From Kitasatospora sp. SUK 42 (GTDB taxonomy: Bacteria; Actinomycetota; Actinomycetes; Streptomycetales; Streptomycetaceae): DNA of 64,000 nt. Location of the stretch: contig NZ_LFMD02000003.1 in the NCBI RefSeq assembly GCF_015776785.2, positions 521,798-585,797 of the forward strand, read 5' to 3'. The notes beneath the pieces were generated by a model. The model was not told the origin of the DNA. It searched no databases and was given only the letters and a program-made list of their open reading frames with translations. Numbering within the stretch: the stretch's first letter is position 1; every line of letters begins with the position of its first letter. The position numbers were made by a program, and so were the translations under genes. Positions 19,720 through 28,364 of this stretch are shown piece by piece.

Positions 19720-22142
19720 CCACCCGGGCCAAACTGACCGTGTACTCGGCGCTGGCCACCGCCCTCGCCGCGCTGTGCATGATCCCGCTGCTCACCACGC
19801 GCAGCTGGCTCACCCACGCCGTCCTGGTGATCGCCGTGATCGGGGCGGTCGGCGCCGGCCTGCGCCGCCTCCCGCTGTACCGCTGGACGGTTCCGGTCGC
19901 GCAGCTGCTGGTGCTGTTCCTGCTGATGGTGATCGGCTTCGGCGGCAGCGTGCTGCCCGGACCGGTCTCGATGCACACACTGGGCCAGGTCTTCTCCACC
20001 GGCCTCGACGACATCAGGGAGTACGCCATCCCGGCGCCTCCCACCCAGGGCCTGCGGCTGATCCTGGTCACCGCGGTCGGTGCGATCGCCGTCCTGGTGG
20101 ACACCATCGCGGTGACCTACCGGCGCTCGGCGCTGGCCGGGCTGCCGCTGCTGGCGCTGTACTCGGTCGGCAACGGCCTGGCCGGGGACCACGGCAGCTG
20201 GTTCTGGTTCGGCCTCGCCGCGCTCGGCTACCTGGTGCTGCTGTTCGCCGAGGGCCAGGACCGGGTCTCCCGCTGGGGCCGGGTCTTCCACGGGGGTCCT
20301 CGCGACGCGACGGGCTCCGGCCAGGTCAACCCCGGCGGTCGGCAGGTCGGCATGCTGGCACTGGCGCTCGCGCTGCTGCTGCCGGTCTTCCTGCCGCGCT
20401 GGGACGGCGGGCTGCTGCACTCCGACTCCGGCGGCACGTCCGGCAAGGGCGGCTCCTCCGGCACCGTGGCGACCAGCCTCGACCCGCTGGTCAGCCTGGA
20501 GGCCGCGCTCTCCAAGCCGACCGACACCGAGCTGCTCACCTACACCCTGGACAGCGATCTGGCCGACCAGGTCTACCTGCGCACCGGCTCGCTGGACCAG
20601 TTCGACGGCGTCAACTGGAAGCTCAGCAGCACCACCGTCAACGACCTCCCGGTCAACCTGCCCAGCCCCGAGGGCCTCAAGGACGCCAACGTCCCCCGGG
20701 TCGAGGGCGACTTCCAGATCAGCGGCCCGCTGGAGAAGAGCTGGCTGCCGATGCCGTACCCGGCGGCCACCGTGCAGGTGCCCAACCGCGGCGACTGGAA
20801 GCTCGACCCGCTGACCCGCACCGTGGTGCCGGCCACCGACAAGGCGATGCGCGGCCTGCGGTACCAGGTCTCCGCGCTGGACCTGCGGCCCACCGCCGAC
20901 GAGCTGCGCACCGCGCCGCCCGCCCCGTCGGACATCCGGGACCGGTACACCGCCGTCCCGTCCGACCTGCCGCCGGTGGTCGCCGAGCAGGCCAGGGCCG
21001 TCACCGCCAACGCCCGGAACGACTACGACCGGGCGACGGCGCTGGTGAACTGGTTCACCGGCCCGCGGTTCACGTACGACACCAACATCCCGGGCGGCAC
21101 CGGCGGCGACGCGATCGCGGTCTTCCTCCGCGACCGCCGGGGCTTCTGCGTGCACTTCGCCTCCACCATGGCGGCGATGGCCCGGGAGCTGAAGATCCCG
21201 GCCCGGGTCGCGGTCGGCTTCACCCCCGGCAACAGCAAGGGCGGCAACGTCTACTCGGTCACCGGCCAGATGTACCACGCCTGGCCCGAGCTGTACTTCT
21301 CCGGCTACGGCTGGATGCGCTTCGAGCCGACCCCGAGCCGCGGCGTCCCGGCCCGCTACCTGGAGTCGTCCAGCATCCCGACCACCGCGCCCACCCAGCA
21401 GCCGTCCGCCGCCGCCTCCAGCTCGGCGGCCGTCCCGGTGCCGACCGCCAGCACGGACTGCACCGCCAAGCAGCGCCAGCTGGGCGAGTGCGGATCGAAG
21501 GGCAGGACCGTCTCGCAGGCCTCCCAGGAGTCCTGGCTGCTGTCCGGACAGGTGCTCGGCACCCTGGCCGCGGTGCTCGCGGTGATCGCACTGCTGCTCG
21601 TCCCGATGTTCTGGCGCACGGCCCTGCGCCGTCGCCGCCTCGGCGCCGGCGGGCGGCGCCGGCCCGGCGGGGACGGCCCGGCCGAGCTGACCGACGCCCA
21701 GGTGCTGGCCGCCTGGGACGAGCTGGTCGACTCCGCCTGGGACGTCGGAATTCCCCCGGACGAGTCACGCACCCCGCGCTCGGCCGCCCGCCGGATCACC
21801 GAGACGGCGCACCTGGACGCGGACTCGGCGGCCGCCGCCGGACGGCTGGCGCTGGCCGCCGAGCGGGTGCTCTACGCCCCGCCCGGGCAGGTCACCACGG
21901 CTCCGCTGGCCGCCGACGTGCGCGCCGCCCGGCGCGGGCTCCAGGCCGGCGCGGGGCGGGCCGGTCGGGCCCGCGCGGTGCTGCTGCCGCCGTCCTCGGC
22001 GCAGCTGTGGTGGCGGACCTCCGACGCGGTGCGGGCGGCCCGGGCGGCCGTCGGCACCCGGATCGGCCGGGCCGTCGAGGCGGTCACCGGCCCGGTGCGG
22101 CGGGTGTTCACCAGGCGCAAGCGGTCCACCCCGGAGTCCTGA
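19716..22142 (+). CDS. Membrane transglutaminase-like protein (DUF3488/TgpA family)
   Basis: An 808-residue protein starting at GTG within the DUF58 stop (GTGA). Several N-terminal membrane helices are followed by an extracytoplasmic transglutaminase-like core with nucleophile C478 (GFCVHFAS) and H521 (YHAWPE), then an acidic FEPTP motif. A further helix (about 610-630) precedes a cytoplasmic DUF4129-like tail rich in Ala and Arg. The catalytic pair is intact, so it is probably an active protease or cross-linking enzyme acting outside the membrane, with MoxR and DUF58 as partners. Confidence 0.92.
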   Translation: MTTRAKLTVYSALATALAALCMIPLLTTRSWLTHAVLVIAVIGAVGAGLRRLPLYRWTVPVAQLLVLFLLMVIGFGGSVLPGPVSMHTLGQVFSTGLDDIREYAIPAPPTQGLRLILVTAVGAIAVLVDTIAVTYRRSALAGLPLLALYSVGNGLAGDHGSWFWFGLAALGYLVLLFAEGQDRVSRWGRVFHGGPRDATGSGQVNPGGRQVGMLALALALLLPVFLPRWDGGLLHSDSGGTSGKGGSSGTVATSLDPLVSLEAALSKPTDTELLTYTLDSDLADQVYLRTGSLDQFDGVNWKLSSTTVNDLPVNLPSPEGLKDANVPRVEGDFQISGPLEKSWLPMPYPAATVQVPNRGDWKLDPLTRTVVPATDKAMRGLRYQVSALDLRPTADELRTAPPAPSDIRDRYTAVPSDLPPVVAEQARAVTANARNDYDRATALVNWFTGPRFTYDTNIPGGTGGDAIAVFLRDRRGFCVHFASTMAAMARELKIPARVAVGFTPGNSKGGNVYSVTGQMYHAWPELYFSGYGWMRFEPTPSRGVPARYLESSSIPTTAPTQQPSAAASSSAAVPVPTASTDCTAKQRQLGECGSKGRTVSQASQESWLLSGQVLGTLAAVLAVIALLLVPMFWRTALRRRRLGAGGRRRPGGDGPAELTDAQVLAAWDELVDSAWDVGIPPDESRTPRSAARRITETAHLDADSAAAAGRLALAAERVLYAPPGQVTTAPLAADVRAARRGLQAGAGRAGRARAVLLPPSSAQLWWRTSDAVRAARAAVGTRIGRAVEAVTGPVRRVFTRRKRSTPES

Positions 22143-22160
22143 GGGGCGGCGGGAACACGA

Positions 22161-22202
22161 AGCGCCGGGGCGGGCAGTCGGTCGACTGCCCGCCCCGGCG
22201 CT
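22161..22202. terminator. Bidirectional hairpin terminator
   Basis: An 18-bp perfect stem (22161-22178 with 22185-22202) and a 6-nt loop between the convergent transglutaminase and DUF3040 genes. There is no T-run, as is common for Streptomyces terminators. Confidence 0.7.
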
Positions 22203-22236
22203 CGTTCCACGAACCTTACGGCTGAGGAGGACTCCC

Positions 22237-22626
22237 TCAGAAGCCGCCGGCCTGCTCGTCCCGGCGACGCTGCCAGCGCTGCTCCACCCGGTCCATCATC
22301 CCGGCCTTGCGGCGCGGGGCGGCGGCCTGACGGGGGCCGGAGCCCTGGCTCGCGGGCCCGCGGCGCCAGCCGGTCACGGCGAACACCGCACACCCGAGCA
22401 TCACCAGGAAGCCCACGACGCTGACCCAGATCTGATCCGGAACGACCATGCCGCCCATCAGCAGGCCGATCCCCACCACGAAACCGGCGACGGCCAGGTA
22501 GACCCGCCGACGGGTGTAGGTGCGCAGCCCGGTTCCCTCAAGCGCTGACGCGAATTTGGGATCTTCGGCATACAGCGCTCGCTCCATCTGGTCGAGCAGT
22601 CGCTGCTCGTGCTCCGAGAGCGGCAC
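22237..22626 (-). CDS. DUF3040 family membrane protein
   Basis: A 129-residue actinobacterial protein that begins with the family pattern LSEHEQRLLDQMERALYAED and continues with two membrane helices (about 44-62 and 66-84) and a basic tail. The GTG start has AGGAGG five bases upstream. Function is unknown; the family is common next to mur and fts regions in actinomycetes, which suggests a role at the envelope but does not show one. Confidence 0.88.
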   Translation of the reverse strand: MPLSEHEQRLLDQMERALYAEDPKFASALEGTGLRTYTRRRVYLAVAGFVVGIGLLMGGMVVPDQIWVSVVGFLVMLGCAVFAVTGWRRGPASQGSGPRQAAAPRRKAGMMDRVEQRWQRRRDEQAGGF

Positions 22627-23093
22627 GGAGTCCTCCTACTCGTCGGTCGCGGGTGCGACCGGTCCGCCACCCCGCGTCGGGGCGGCAAGTCCAATCAGCC
22701 ATCGGGCACACGGTCGGACGCCTGTGCGGGGGAACCCGGCCCGTGTCGTCCATATGCCCCACGCATCCGGCTGTCATGCTTTCCGGCTTTACCCAGATCA
22801 TACGGTCCGTGGGCCCGTTACGGGGTGGTCTGCGCCGCGTGGGACGGGCCACTTCGACCGGGCGGGGCCGCACCCGTCTCAACGCCGGACGACCCGGACA
22901 AGTGCCCGATCGAATGGAATGGGCCCGGACCTGGGGAGGTTCGCGAGCGCACCGGGGAGGAGCCCGGGTGTCCGGCAGTCGTCCGGGAGCCGAACCCCCG
23001 CCGGACGGTGTGCGAAACGTACGGCGGCGGGAGGCCCCGGAGGGATCCGGACCGGGATCGGGCTGGGGCCCGACCGGGGGCCGGCGCGGGGGA
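22627..23093. other. 467-bp gene-free stretch
   Basis: No convincing gene. Reading frames here on both strands are Arg/Pro/Gly-rich and lack ribosome sites. It should contain the promoter for the DUF3040 gene (minus strand), probably in the slightly AT-richer part around 22740-22800, but no clear -35/-10 pair was found. Confidence 0.6.
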
Positions 23094-23864
23094 TCAGGCC
23101 AGGGTGGCCAGCAGGTGCAGCTGGGTGGCCACGGCGTGGAAGGCGGGCTGCGCGGCGGCCGCCGCCTCCAGCTTCAGCAGCGCGTCCATCGCGCCCGGCT
23201 CGGTGTCCACCAGCACCCCGGGCACCAGGTCGGCGAAGACCCGTACGCCGTGCACCGACTCCACCCGCAGGCCCGCGCCCTCGGCCAGCCGGTTCAGCTC
23301 CTCGCCGGTGAAGCGGCGCGGCATCGGGTCCTGCTCGCCCCAGCGGCCGTCCTCGGCGGAGAGCACCGTACGGGCCTCGTTGAAGTGGCCGGCCAGCGCG
23401 CGGGCCAGCACGGCACCGTTGCGGTTGGCGGCCAGCAGGCTGACCAGGCCGCCCTCGCGCAAGGTCCCGGCCAGGCTGCGGAGCGACTCGGCCGGATCGT
23501 CCACGACCTCCAGCACGCCGTGGCAGAGCACCGCGTCCACGGTGCCTGGGGCGACCAGCTCGGGCAGCGTCTGGGTGTCGCCCTGGACGGCCCGCACCAG
23601 GTCCGTCACCCCGGCCTCGGCGGCCCGGCGCTCCAGCGCGAACAGCGCGTCCGGGCTCGGGTCGACCACGGTGACCCGGTGGCCGAGCCTGGCCACCGGC
23701 ACGGCGAAGTTGCCGGTGCCGCCGCCGGTGTCGACCACGTCGAGCACCGGCTGGTCCAGCTCGGCCGCCCGCTTTTCGAGGGCTGCCCGCACCACCTCCC
23801 ACACCACGGCGGTACGCAGGGCACTGCGGGGACGCGTCGGGTACAAGATCGGGCTCCTTGGCAC
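23094..23864 (-). CDS. Class I SAM-dependent methyltransferase
   Basis: A 256-residue protein with the SAM-binding motif I VVDTGGGTGNFAVP (about residues 43-56), an acidic end of strand 2 (VTVVDPSPDAL) and motif IV (VDAVLCHGVLE). This is the Methyltransf_11/25 type, related to CmoM/SmtA-like enzymes. The substrate cannot be read from the sequence. It is preceded by its own short upstream region and separated from the HEPN-like gene by 76 bp. Confidence 0.9.
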   Translation of the reverse strand: MPRSPILYPTRPRSALRTAVVWEVVRAALEKRAAELDQPVLDVVDTGGGTGNFAVPVARLGHRVTVVDPSPDALFALERRAAEAGVTDLVRAVQGDTQTLPELVAPGTVDAVLCHGVLEVVDDPAESLRSLAGTLREGGLVSLLAANRNGAVLARALAGHFNEARTVLSAEDGRWGEQDPMPRRFTGEELNRLAEGAGLRVESVHGVRVFADLVPGVLVDTEPGAMDALLKLEAAAAAQPAFHAVATQLHLLATLA

Positions 23865-23940
23865 GTGCAGATCGATCAGGATGCCTCCACCTTAAGTGAC
23901 GGGTGTCCCGCCGTTCACGGCCGACGGGTCGCCGTTCCGT

Positions 23941-24495
23941 TCACGGCCGGGGCTCCTCGCCGTCCAGCGGCAGCCGCGGCGCGGGCGGAGCCGCGTGCAG
24001 GCCGAGCAGGCGCTCGACCAGGCGCAGGAACAGGGCGGAGTTGCGGATCAGGTCGTCGGCGTCGCGGGCCGAGGCGGCGCCCCGGATCCCGGCCTCGGCG
24101 GCGGCCCGGCGGCGGGCGCCGGCGCCGTAGTAGACCGCCCACTCGGCCAGCTCGGGGGCCACCTCGGGCAGTACCTCCCAGGCGCTGCGGATGGCCTTGC
24201 GCCTTCGCGGGCTCTTCTCGGGCCGTCCGCGCACGGCCAGCACGGCCGCCACCGTGCGCAGCGCGGCCAGGTGGGCGGTGGCGTAGCGCTCCAGCGGGTC
24301 CTCCAGCGCGCGAGCGCGGACGAGCGTGCGGTGGGCGTCGGCGAGCAGATCGAGGGCGGCCGGCGGGGCGGCGACCCGGCGCAGCACGGGGTGGACGTCC
24401 CGGCTGGCGGAGCGGTCACCGGAGGGACCCGGGGAGTACGGCAGGGCGGCGGAGTGGAGGCGGGCGGTGACGGGCTCAGGATGGCTGATGGTCAT
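23941..24495 (-). CDS. SAV_6107-type HEPN domain protein
   Basis: A 184-residue mostly alpha-helical protein matching the actinobacterial SAV_6107 HEPN family by its helical block AHRTLVRARALEDPLERY and YATAHLAALRTVAAVLA, followed by a basic SPRRRKAIRSAW segment. The ATG at 24495 (MTISHPEP) is chosen; frames running further upstream are repeat-like and Arg/Gly-rich. HEPN domains are often RNases or nucleotide-binding modules, but the RNase motif RxxxxH is not evident. No toxin partner is adjacent, so a toxin role is not supported. Confidence 0.8.
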   Translation of the reverse strand: MTISHPEPVTARLHSAALPYSPGPSGDRSASRDVHPVLRRVAAPPAALDLLADAHRTLVRARALEDPLERYATAHLAALRTVAAVLAVRGRPEKSPRRRKAIRSAWEVLPEVAPELAEWAVYYGAGARRRAAAEAGIRGAASARDADDLIRNSALFLRLVERLLGLHAAPPAPRLPLDGEEPRP

Positions 24496-25190
24496 GGTCT
24501 CCCCCGTTCCGAGGCAGCGCGCGGACCGGGTGGTCCGTGCTCCCCCATCGTGAACGGCACCACTGACAATCCGGCCCCGGCTCATCGCCCGGTCGGCGCA
24601 ACGGTGAAGCGGCGTGTCCGTGCAGCGGCGCAGCGGCGAAGTGGCGCAGCGGCGCTCGGGCGTACCGGCGGCGGGCGCGGGACCTCCCCCGGTGCCGCGC
24701 CGCCGCCGTGTGCCCTCACCCCCGCCGCCCCCCACCGGGCGGCGAAGGCGAACTCCCCCGTTCAGTGGCCGGTCTCCCCCCGGCCCGCTCCGCCGCCCCG
24801 TGCCGGCGGTGCGGGGCCCGTGACCGGCACCCGTGGCGGACCATCCGCCGCCGTCCCCCCGGGCCCTCCCGGCCGAAGAGGACGGACGGATCCGCCACCC
24901 CGGGGGGCCCGGCGCCCGACGCGCCGCCCTCCCGGGTGCCACCACTTTCCCGTCCCGGCAGGTCGGGGGGCCATCCGCTGAGGTACTCAACCGCGGATCT
25001 GAGTATCCGTACTCAGACGATTCCGGCCCCGCTCCCGAGTCCCGGCCCGGTCCAGGTCCCGGGGTCGGAACCGGCGCGGCGGCCCGGGGCGTCCCAGGGT
25101 CCCGGTACGGTACGGCGGAGCCGGGGCGGTCCGGCCCCGGTCCGCGAACCGCGCGGATGCGCGGACCGGGAGTGCGAGGAGGAGGACGCG
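24496..25190. other. 695-bp gene-free region, very C-rich
   Basis: The longest gap in the window. It contains a degenerate GCAGCGGCG-type short repeat (about 24590-24660), long C and G runs (24680-24960), and a clear palindrome at 24998-25017 upstream of the DUF4126 gene. No reading frame here looks real: those present are Pro/Arg-rich and overlap each other. Confidence 0.6.
24998..25017. promoter_or_regulatory. 8-bp-arm palindrome, putative operator
   Basis: TCTGAGTA and TACTCAGA are separated by TCCG, and a further TACTCA half-site lies at 24984-24989. The element is AT-rich within very GC-rich sequence and about 175 bp upstream of the DUF4126 start. It looks like a dimeric repressor site; the cognate regulator is not known to me. 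Confidence 0.5.
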
Positions 25191-25808
25191 ATGACGGTCC
25201 TGCCGCTGATCTTCACCAGCGGACTGGCCAGCGGCATCAACGCGTACGCGGTGGTGCTGCTGCTCGGCCTGCTGGGCCGCTTCGCCGGGGCGGAGTCCGT
25301 CCCGCACGCCCTGGAGCGCACCGACGTGCTGGTCGCGGCGGCCGTGCTGTTCCTGCTGGAGGCGGTGGCCGACAAGATCCCGTACGTGGACACCGTCTGG
25401 GACGCCGTCCACACGGTGGTCCGGCCGATCGCGGGGGCCGTCGTGGGCGCGCTGCTCGCGAGCACCGACCCGGGCTCGCTCAACGAGGTCGCGGCGGGCG
25501 CGATGGGCGGCACCACGGCGCTGGTCACCCACCTGGTGAAGGCCTCGCTGCGGATGGCCGTCAACACCTCGCCCGAGCCGGCCAGCAACATCGTGGTCAG
25601 CCTCCTGGAGGACCTCTCGGTGGCCGGCCTGGTCACCCTGGCGATCTTCCACCCCTGGCTGGCCGCCTCGATCGCCGCCGTACTGCTGGCCGCCGGCCTG
25701 CTGCTGGTGTGGCTGGCGATCAGCCGGATCCGCGCCTTCCGCGCCCGCCGCCGCGAACGCCGGGCCGCCCGGGCGGCCGAGGCGGGTTCGTACGCCGGGC
25801 AGCCCTAG
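25191..25808 (+). CDS. DUF4126 family membrane protein
   Basis: A 205-residue integral membrane protein with about five hydrophobic segments and a basic C-terminal tail (RARRRERRAARAA). Family motifs include SGINAYAVVLLLGLLGR near the N-terminus and VADKIPYVDTVWD in the first loop. A strong GAGGAGGA ribosome site precedes the ATG. Function is unknown. It is followed at 11 bp by the flavoprotein gene, so they are probably co-transcribed. Confidence 0.88.
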   Translation: MTVLPLIFTSGLASGINAYAVVLLLGLLGRFAGAESVPHALERTDVLVAAAVLFLLEAVADKIPYVDTVWDAVHTVVRPIAGAVVGALLASTDPGSLNEVAAGAMGGTTALVTHLVKASLRMAVNTSPEPASNIVVSLLEDLSVAGLVTLAIFHPWLAASIAAVLLAAGLLLVWLAISRIRAFRARRRERRAARAAEAGSYAGQP

Positions 25809-25819
25809 GATCGGGTGCC

Positions 25820-27319
25820 ATGGCAAAGATCGTCATCATCGGCGCAGGAATGAGCGGGCTCGCGGCGGCCTCCCGGCTGGCGACCCTCGGTCACCGGGTG
25901 ACGGTCTGCGAGGCGGGCGGCACGTACGGCGGCATGGTCGGCCGCTACGAGCGCGACGGCTTCGCCTTCGACACCGGGCCCGGCCTGCTCACGCTCCCCG
26001 CCGTCTACCGCGACCTCGCGCTGAAGACCGGCAAGGAGCCGCTGGAACAGCTGGTCGAACTGGCGCCGGTGGACCCGGAGAGCCGGCACCTGTTCCCCGA
26101 CGGCACCGCCGTCAGCCTGCCCAACGCCTCGCGCGGCGGCGTCAGCCAGGCCCTGGACGCCGCCTTCGGCGCGGGTTCCGGCGCCCTCTGGAGCGAGGTG
26201 ATGAACCGCGGCCGCGCGGTCTGGGAGGCCACCCGTCGCCCCCTGCTGGAGGAGCCCCTCCCGGCCGACCCGACGCCGCTGCGCACCGACCCGTACCCCG
26301 TCCCTCCGCGCACCGGCCTGGCCCGGCTGCGCAAGCCCGTCCCGTGGACCCTCGACACCGTGGCCCGGCGGCAGCTCGGCGGCCACCCCGGCCTGACCGC
26401 CCTGCTGGGCGAGCCCGCGCTGCGCTACGGCCTGCCGCCCGGGCAGGCCCCGGCCGGGGCCGCCGTGCTGGCGTACATGGAGCAGTCCTTCGGCGTCTGG
26501 TACGTCAAGGGCGGGCTGCGCGCCCTGGCGGACGCGGTGTACCGGCGCTGTGAGCTGCGCAAGGTCGAGTTCCGCTTCGACACGCCCGTCACCCGGGTGA
26601 TCGTCGAGGAGGGCCGGGCGCGCGGCGTCGAGACGGCGGACGGCCGGATCGACGCCGACCTGGTGGTCTCCGCGATGGACACGGGCGCCCTGTTCCGGCA
26701 CGGCCTGGCCGACTGGCCGGGGATGCGGCCCGAGGACTGGGAGCCGGTCGAGGTGCCCGGCCGCTTCAGCGTGCTGCTGGCCCTGCGCGGCCCCCGCCCC
26801 GAGGGCACCGTGCACCGGACGGTGGTGCACGCGGCCGACCCGGCCGCCGAGGAGAACGCCCTCAGCCTCTCCGGGCCGCCCTGTGAGCGCCCCACCGTGC
26901 AGGTGCTCCGCCCCGACGACCCGGCGCTGCGGCCGGACGACGCGCACGAGAGCGTGGTACTGACCGCGACCGTTCCGGCCCAGGACGACGTCGACTGGAC
27001 CGCGCCCGGCTTCGCCGACCACTACGCCGACCGGCTGCTCGCCCACGTCGACGCGGCCGGTCTGGGCCTGCGCGAGCGGGTGCTGTGGCGGGTCGTGCGC
27101 ACCCCGGAGGACACCCGCCGGGAGACCGGCGCGCTGTTCGGCGCGGTCGCCCAGCCCGTGCTCGCCGGTTCGCCCGCCCCGTCCTCCGGCCTGAAGGCCG
27201 CCAACGAGTCCCCCGTGCCCGGCCTCTACCTGATCGGCGGCGGCGCCCACCCGGGCGGCGGGCTCGCCCGCGTCGGCATGTCCGCCTGCATCGCCGCCGG
27301 CCTGATCGGCCCGGCGTAG
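25820..27319 (+). CDS. Phytoene dehydrogenase-like FAD-dependent oxidoreductase
   Basis: A 499-residue flavoprotein of the CrtI/NAD(P)-binding amine oxidase superfamily. The N-terminal dinucleotide fold IVIIGAGMSGLAAASR with the following VTVCEAG binds FAD, and the C-terminal GLYLIGGGAHPGGGLARVGMS is the second FAD-binding region of carotenoid desaturases. No carotenoid partners (crtB, crtE) lie beside it. The polyprenyl synthase 2 kb downstream could be a source of prenyl substrate, but that link is an inference. Confidence 0.88.
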   Translation: MAKIVIIGAGMSGLAAASRLATLGHRVTVCEAGGTYGGMVGRYERDGFAFDTGPGLLTLPAVYRDLALKTGKEPLEQLVELAPVDPESRHLFPDGTAVSLPNASRGGVSQALDAAFGAGSGALWSEVMNRGRAVWEATRRPLLEEPLPADPTPLRTDPYPVPPRTGLARLRKPVPWTLDTVARRQLGGHPGLTALLGEPALRYGLPPGQAPAGAAVLAYMEQSFGVWYVKGGLRALADAVYRRCELRKVEFRFDTPVTRVIVEEGRARGVETADGRIDADLVVSAMDTGALFRHGLADWPGMRPEDWEPVEVPGRFSVLLALRGPRPEGTVHRTVVHAADPAAEENALSLSGPPCERPTVQVLRPDDPALRPDDAHESVVLTATVPAQDDVDWTAPGFADHYADRLLAHVDAAGLGLRERVLWRVVRTPEDTRRETGALFGAVAQPVLAGSPAPSSGLKAANESPVPGLYLIGGGAHPGGGLARVGMSACIAAGLIGPA

Positions 27320-27335
27320 CGCCGGGCCGCCCGGC

Positions 27336-28187
27336 TCAGCCCTGCTGCCAGGTGTTCTGCTGCTGGTAGCCGTAGTTCTGGTCGTACGTCGCCTGCTGCG
27401 GGATGCCCTGGGTCTGCTGGTCGGGCTGGGGCTGCCACTGCTGCTGGGCGTTCGGGTCCCAGGCGGACGGCTGGGGCTGCTGCTGGTAGCCCGCGTACGG
27501 GTCGTGGGGCTGCTGCTGGTAGCCGCCGTAGGGGTCCTGCTGCTGGGGGTAGCCGCCGTAGGACTGCTGGTCGTAGCCGTAGGCGGGCTGCTGCTGGGTC
27601 TGCCACTGCTGCTGGTCGTAGCCGGACTGGTAGGCGGCGGCGTACGGGTCCTGCGGCTGCTGCTGGGCCTGCTGCTGCTCGTAGTAGGAGGGGGCGTAGA
27701 CGCCGTCCTGGGCGAGCTCCTGCATCTCGAAGGCGGCGGTCTGCTCGACCTCGGGGACGGACTCGGCGGCCGTCTCCGCCGACGGGACCGGGACCGGGGC
27801 CTCCTCGACCGCGCTGACCTCGCCGACCCGCGGCTTCGCAGCCTCGACGGCCGCGACCGCCGCCGCGCCGCCGGTGAGGGCGCCGAGCAGCGGGACCTTG
27901 GCGAGCGGACCGGGCAGGCTGCCGTCGGCCTTCCGCAGGGACCAGCCGGCCTGGTAGCCGCGCTTGACGGAGAGGGTGACGAAGGCCTGGCCGACCGCGA
28001 ACAGGCCCGCTCCGGCGCCGATCACCACGACCGACCCGAGGGCCATCCCGGCGGCCACACCGAGGAAGCCGGCCAGGGCGAGCGCCCGCCAGTGCAGCGG
28101 CGCCCGGTTCTGCAGCAGCACCTCGGCGACCAGCCAGAGCGCCACCACCGCCAACGCGGCGTACAGCAGCAGGTATCCGATGCCCAT
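27336..28187 (-). CDS. Membrane protein with Gln/Tyr/Pro-rich low-complexity tail
   Basis: A 283-residue protein of unknown function. The first 85 residues hold three membrane segments (starting GIGYLLLYAALAVVALW), residues about 85-155 are Ala/Val/Glu-rich, and from about 160 to the end the chain is dominated by Gln, Tyr, Gly and Pro with repeats such as YGGYQQQPHDPYAGYQQQ. The ATG at 28187 is chosen because it starts the first membrane helix. The tail resembles prion-like or intrinsically disordered cytoplasmic tails. It is convergent with the flavoprotein gene and lies 120 bp before the metF terminator. Confidence 0.8.
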   Translation of the reverse strand: MGIGYLLLYAALAVVALWLVAEVLLQNRAPLHWRALALAGFLGVAAGMALGSVVVIGAGAGLFAVGQAFVTLSVKRGYQAGWSLRKADGSLPGPLAKVPLLGALTGGAAAVAAVEAAKPRVGEVSAVEEAPVPVPSAETAAESVPEVEQTAAFEMQELAQDGVYAPSYYEQQQAQQQPQDPYAAAYQSGYDQQQWQTQQQPAYGYDQQSYGGYPQQQDPYGGYQQQPHDPYAGYQQQPQPSAWDPNAQQQWQPQPDQQTQGIPQQATYDQNYGYQQQNTWQQG

Positions 28188-28306
28188 CCGCGCGCTACCT
28201 CCAGTCGCGTGCCCGCGCGCGCCGCGCGTGTGCGGCGACTGTACCGGTTCAACGGCCGGGGTACCGCATCGCGTTCCCGGGCCCGGCGGCACCGGCCGCA
28301 CACGAC

Positions 28307-28340
28307 CGAGCCCGTCACCGTTCGAACGGTGACGGGCTCG
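28307..28340. terminator. Perfect 34-bp palindrome, metF terminator
   Basis: 17-bp arms (CGAGCCCGTCACCGTTC and its complement) without a spacer, 24 nt after the metF stop on the minus strand. No T-run. It can act in either direction. Confidence 0.75.
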
Positions 28341-28364
28341 TGAACACCCCTTGGAGGGCTCGGG

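Noticed and set aside
23941..24495. HEPN protein as a toxin of a toxin-antitoxin pair
   Set aside because: No nucleotidyltransferase or other antitoxin gene is adjacent, and the RxxxxH RNase motif is not visible.
24590..24660. GCAGCGGCG-type degenerate repeats as a CRISPR-like or structured array
   Set aside because: Units vary in length and sequence, no spacers or cas genes exist, and such slippage is common in GC-rich DNA.
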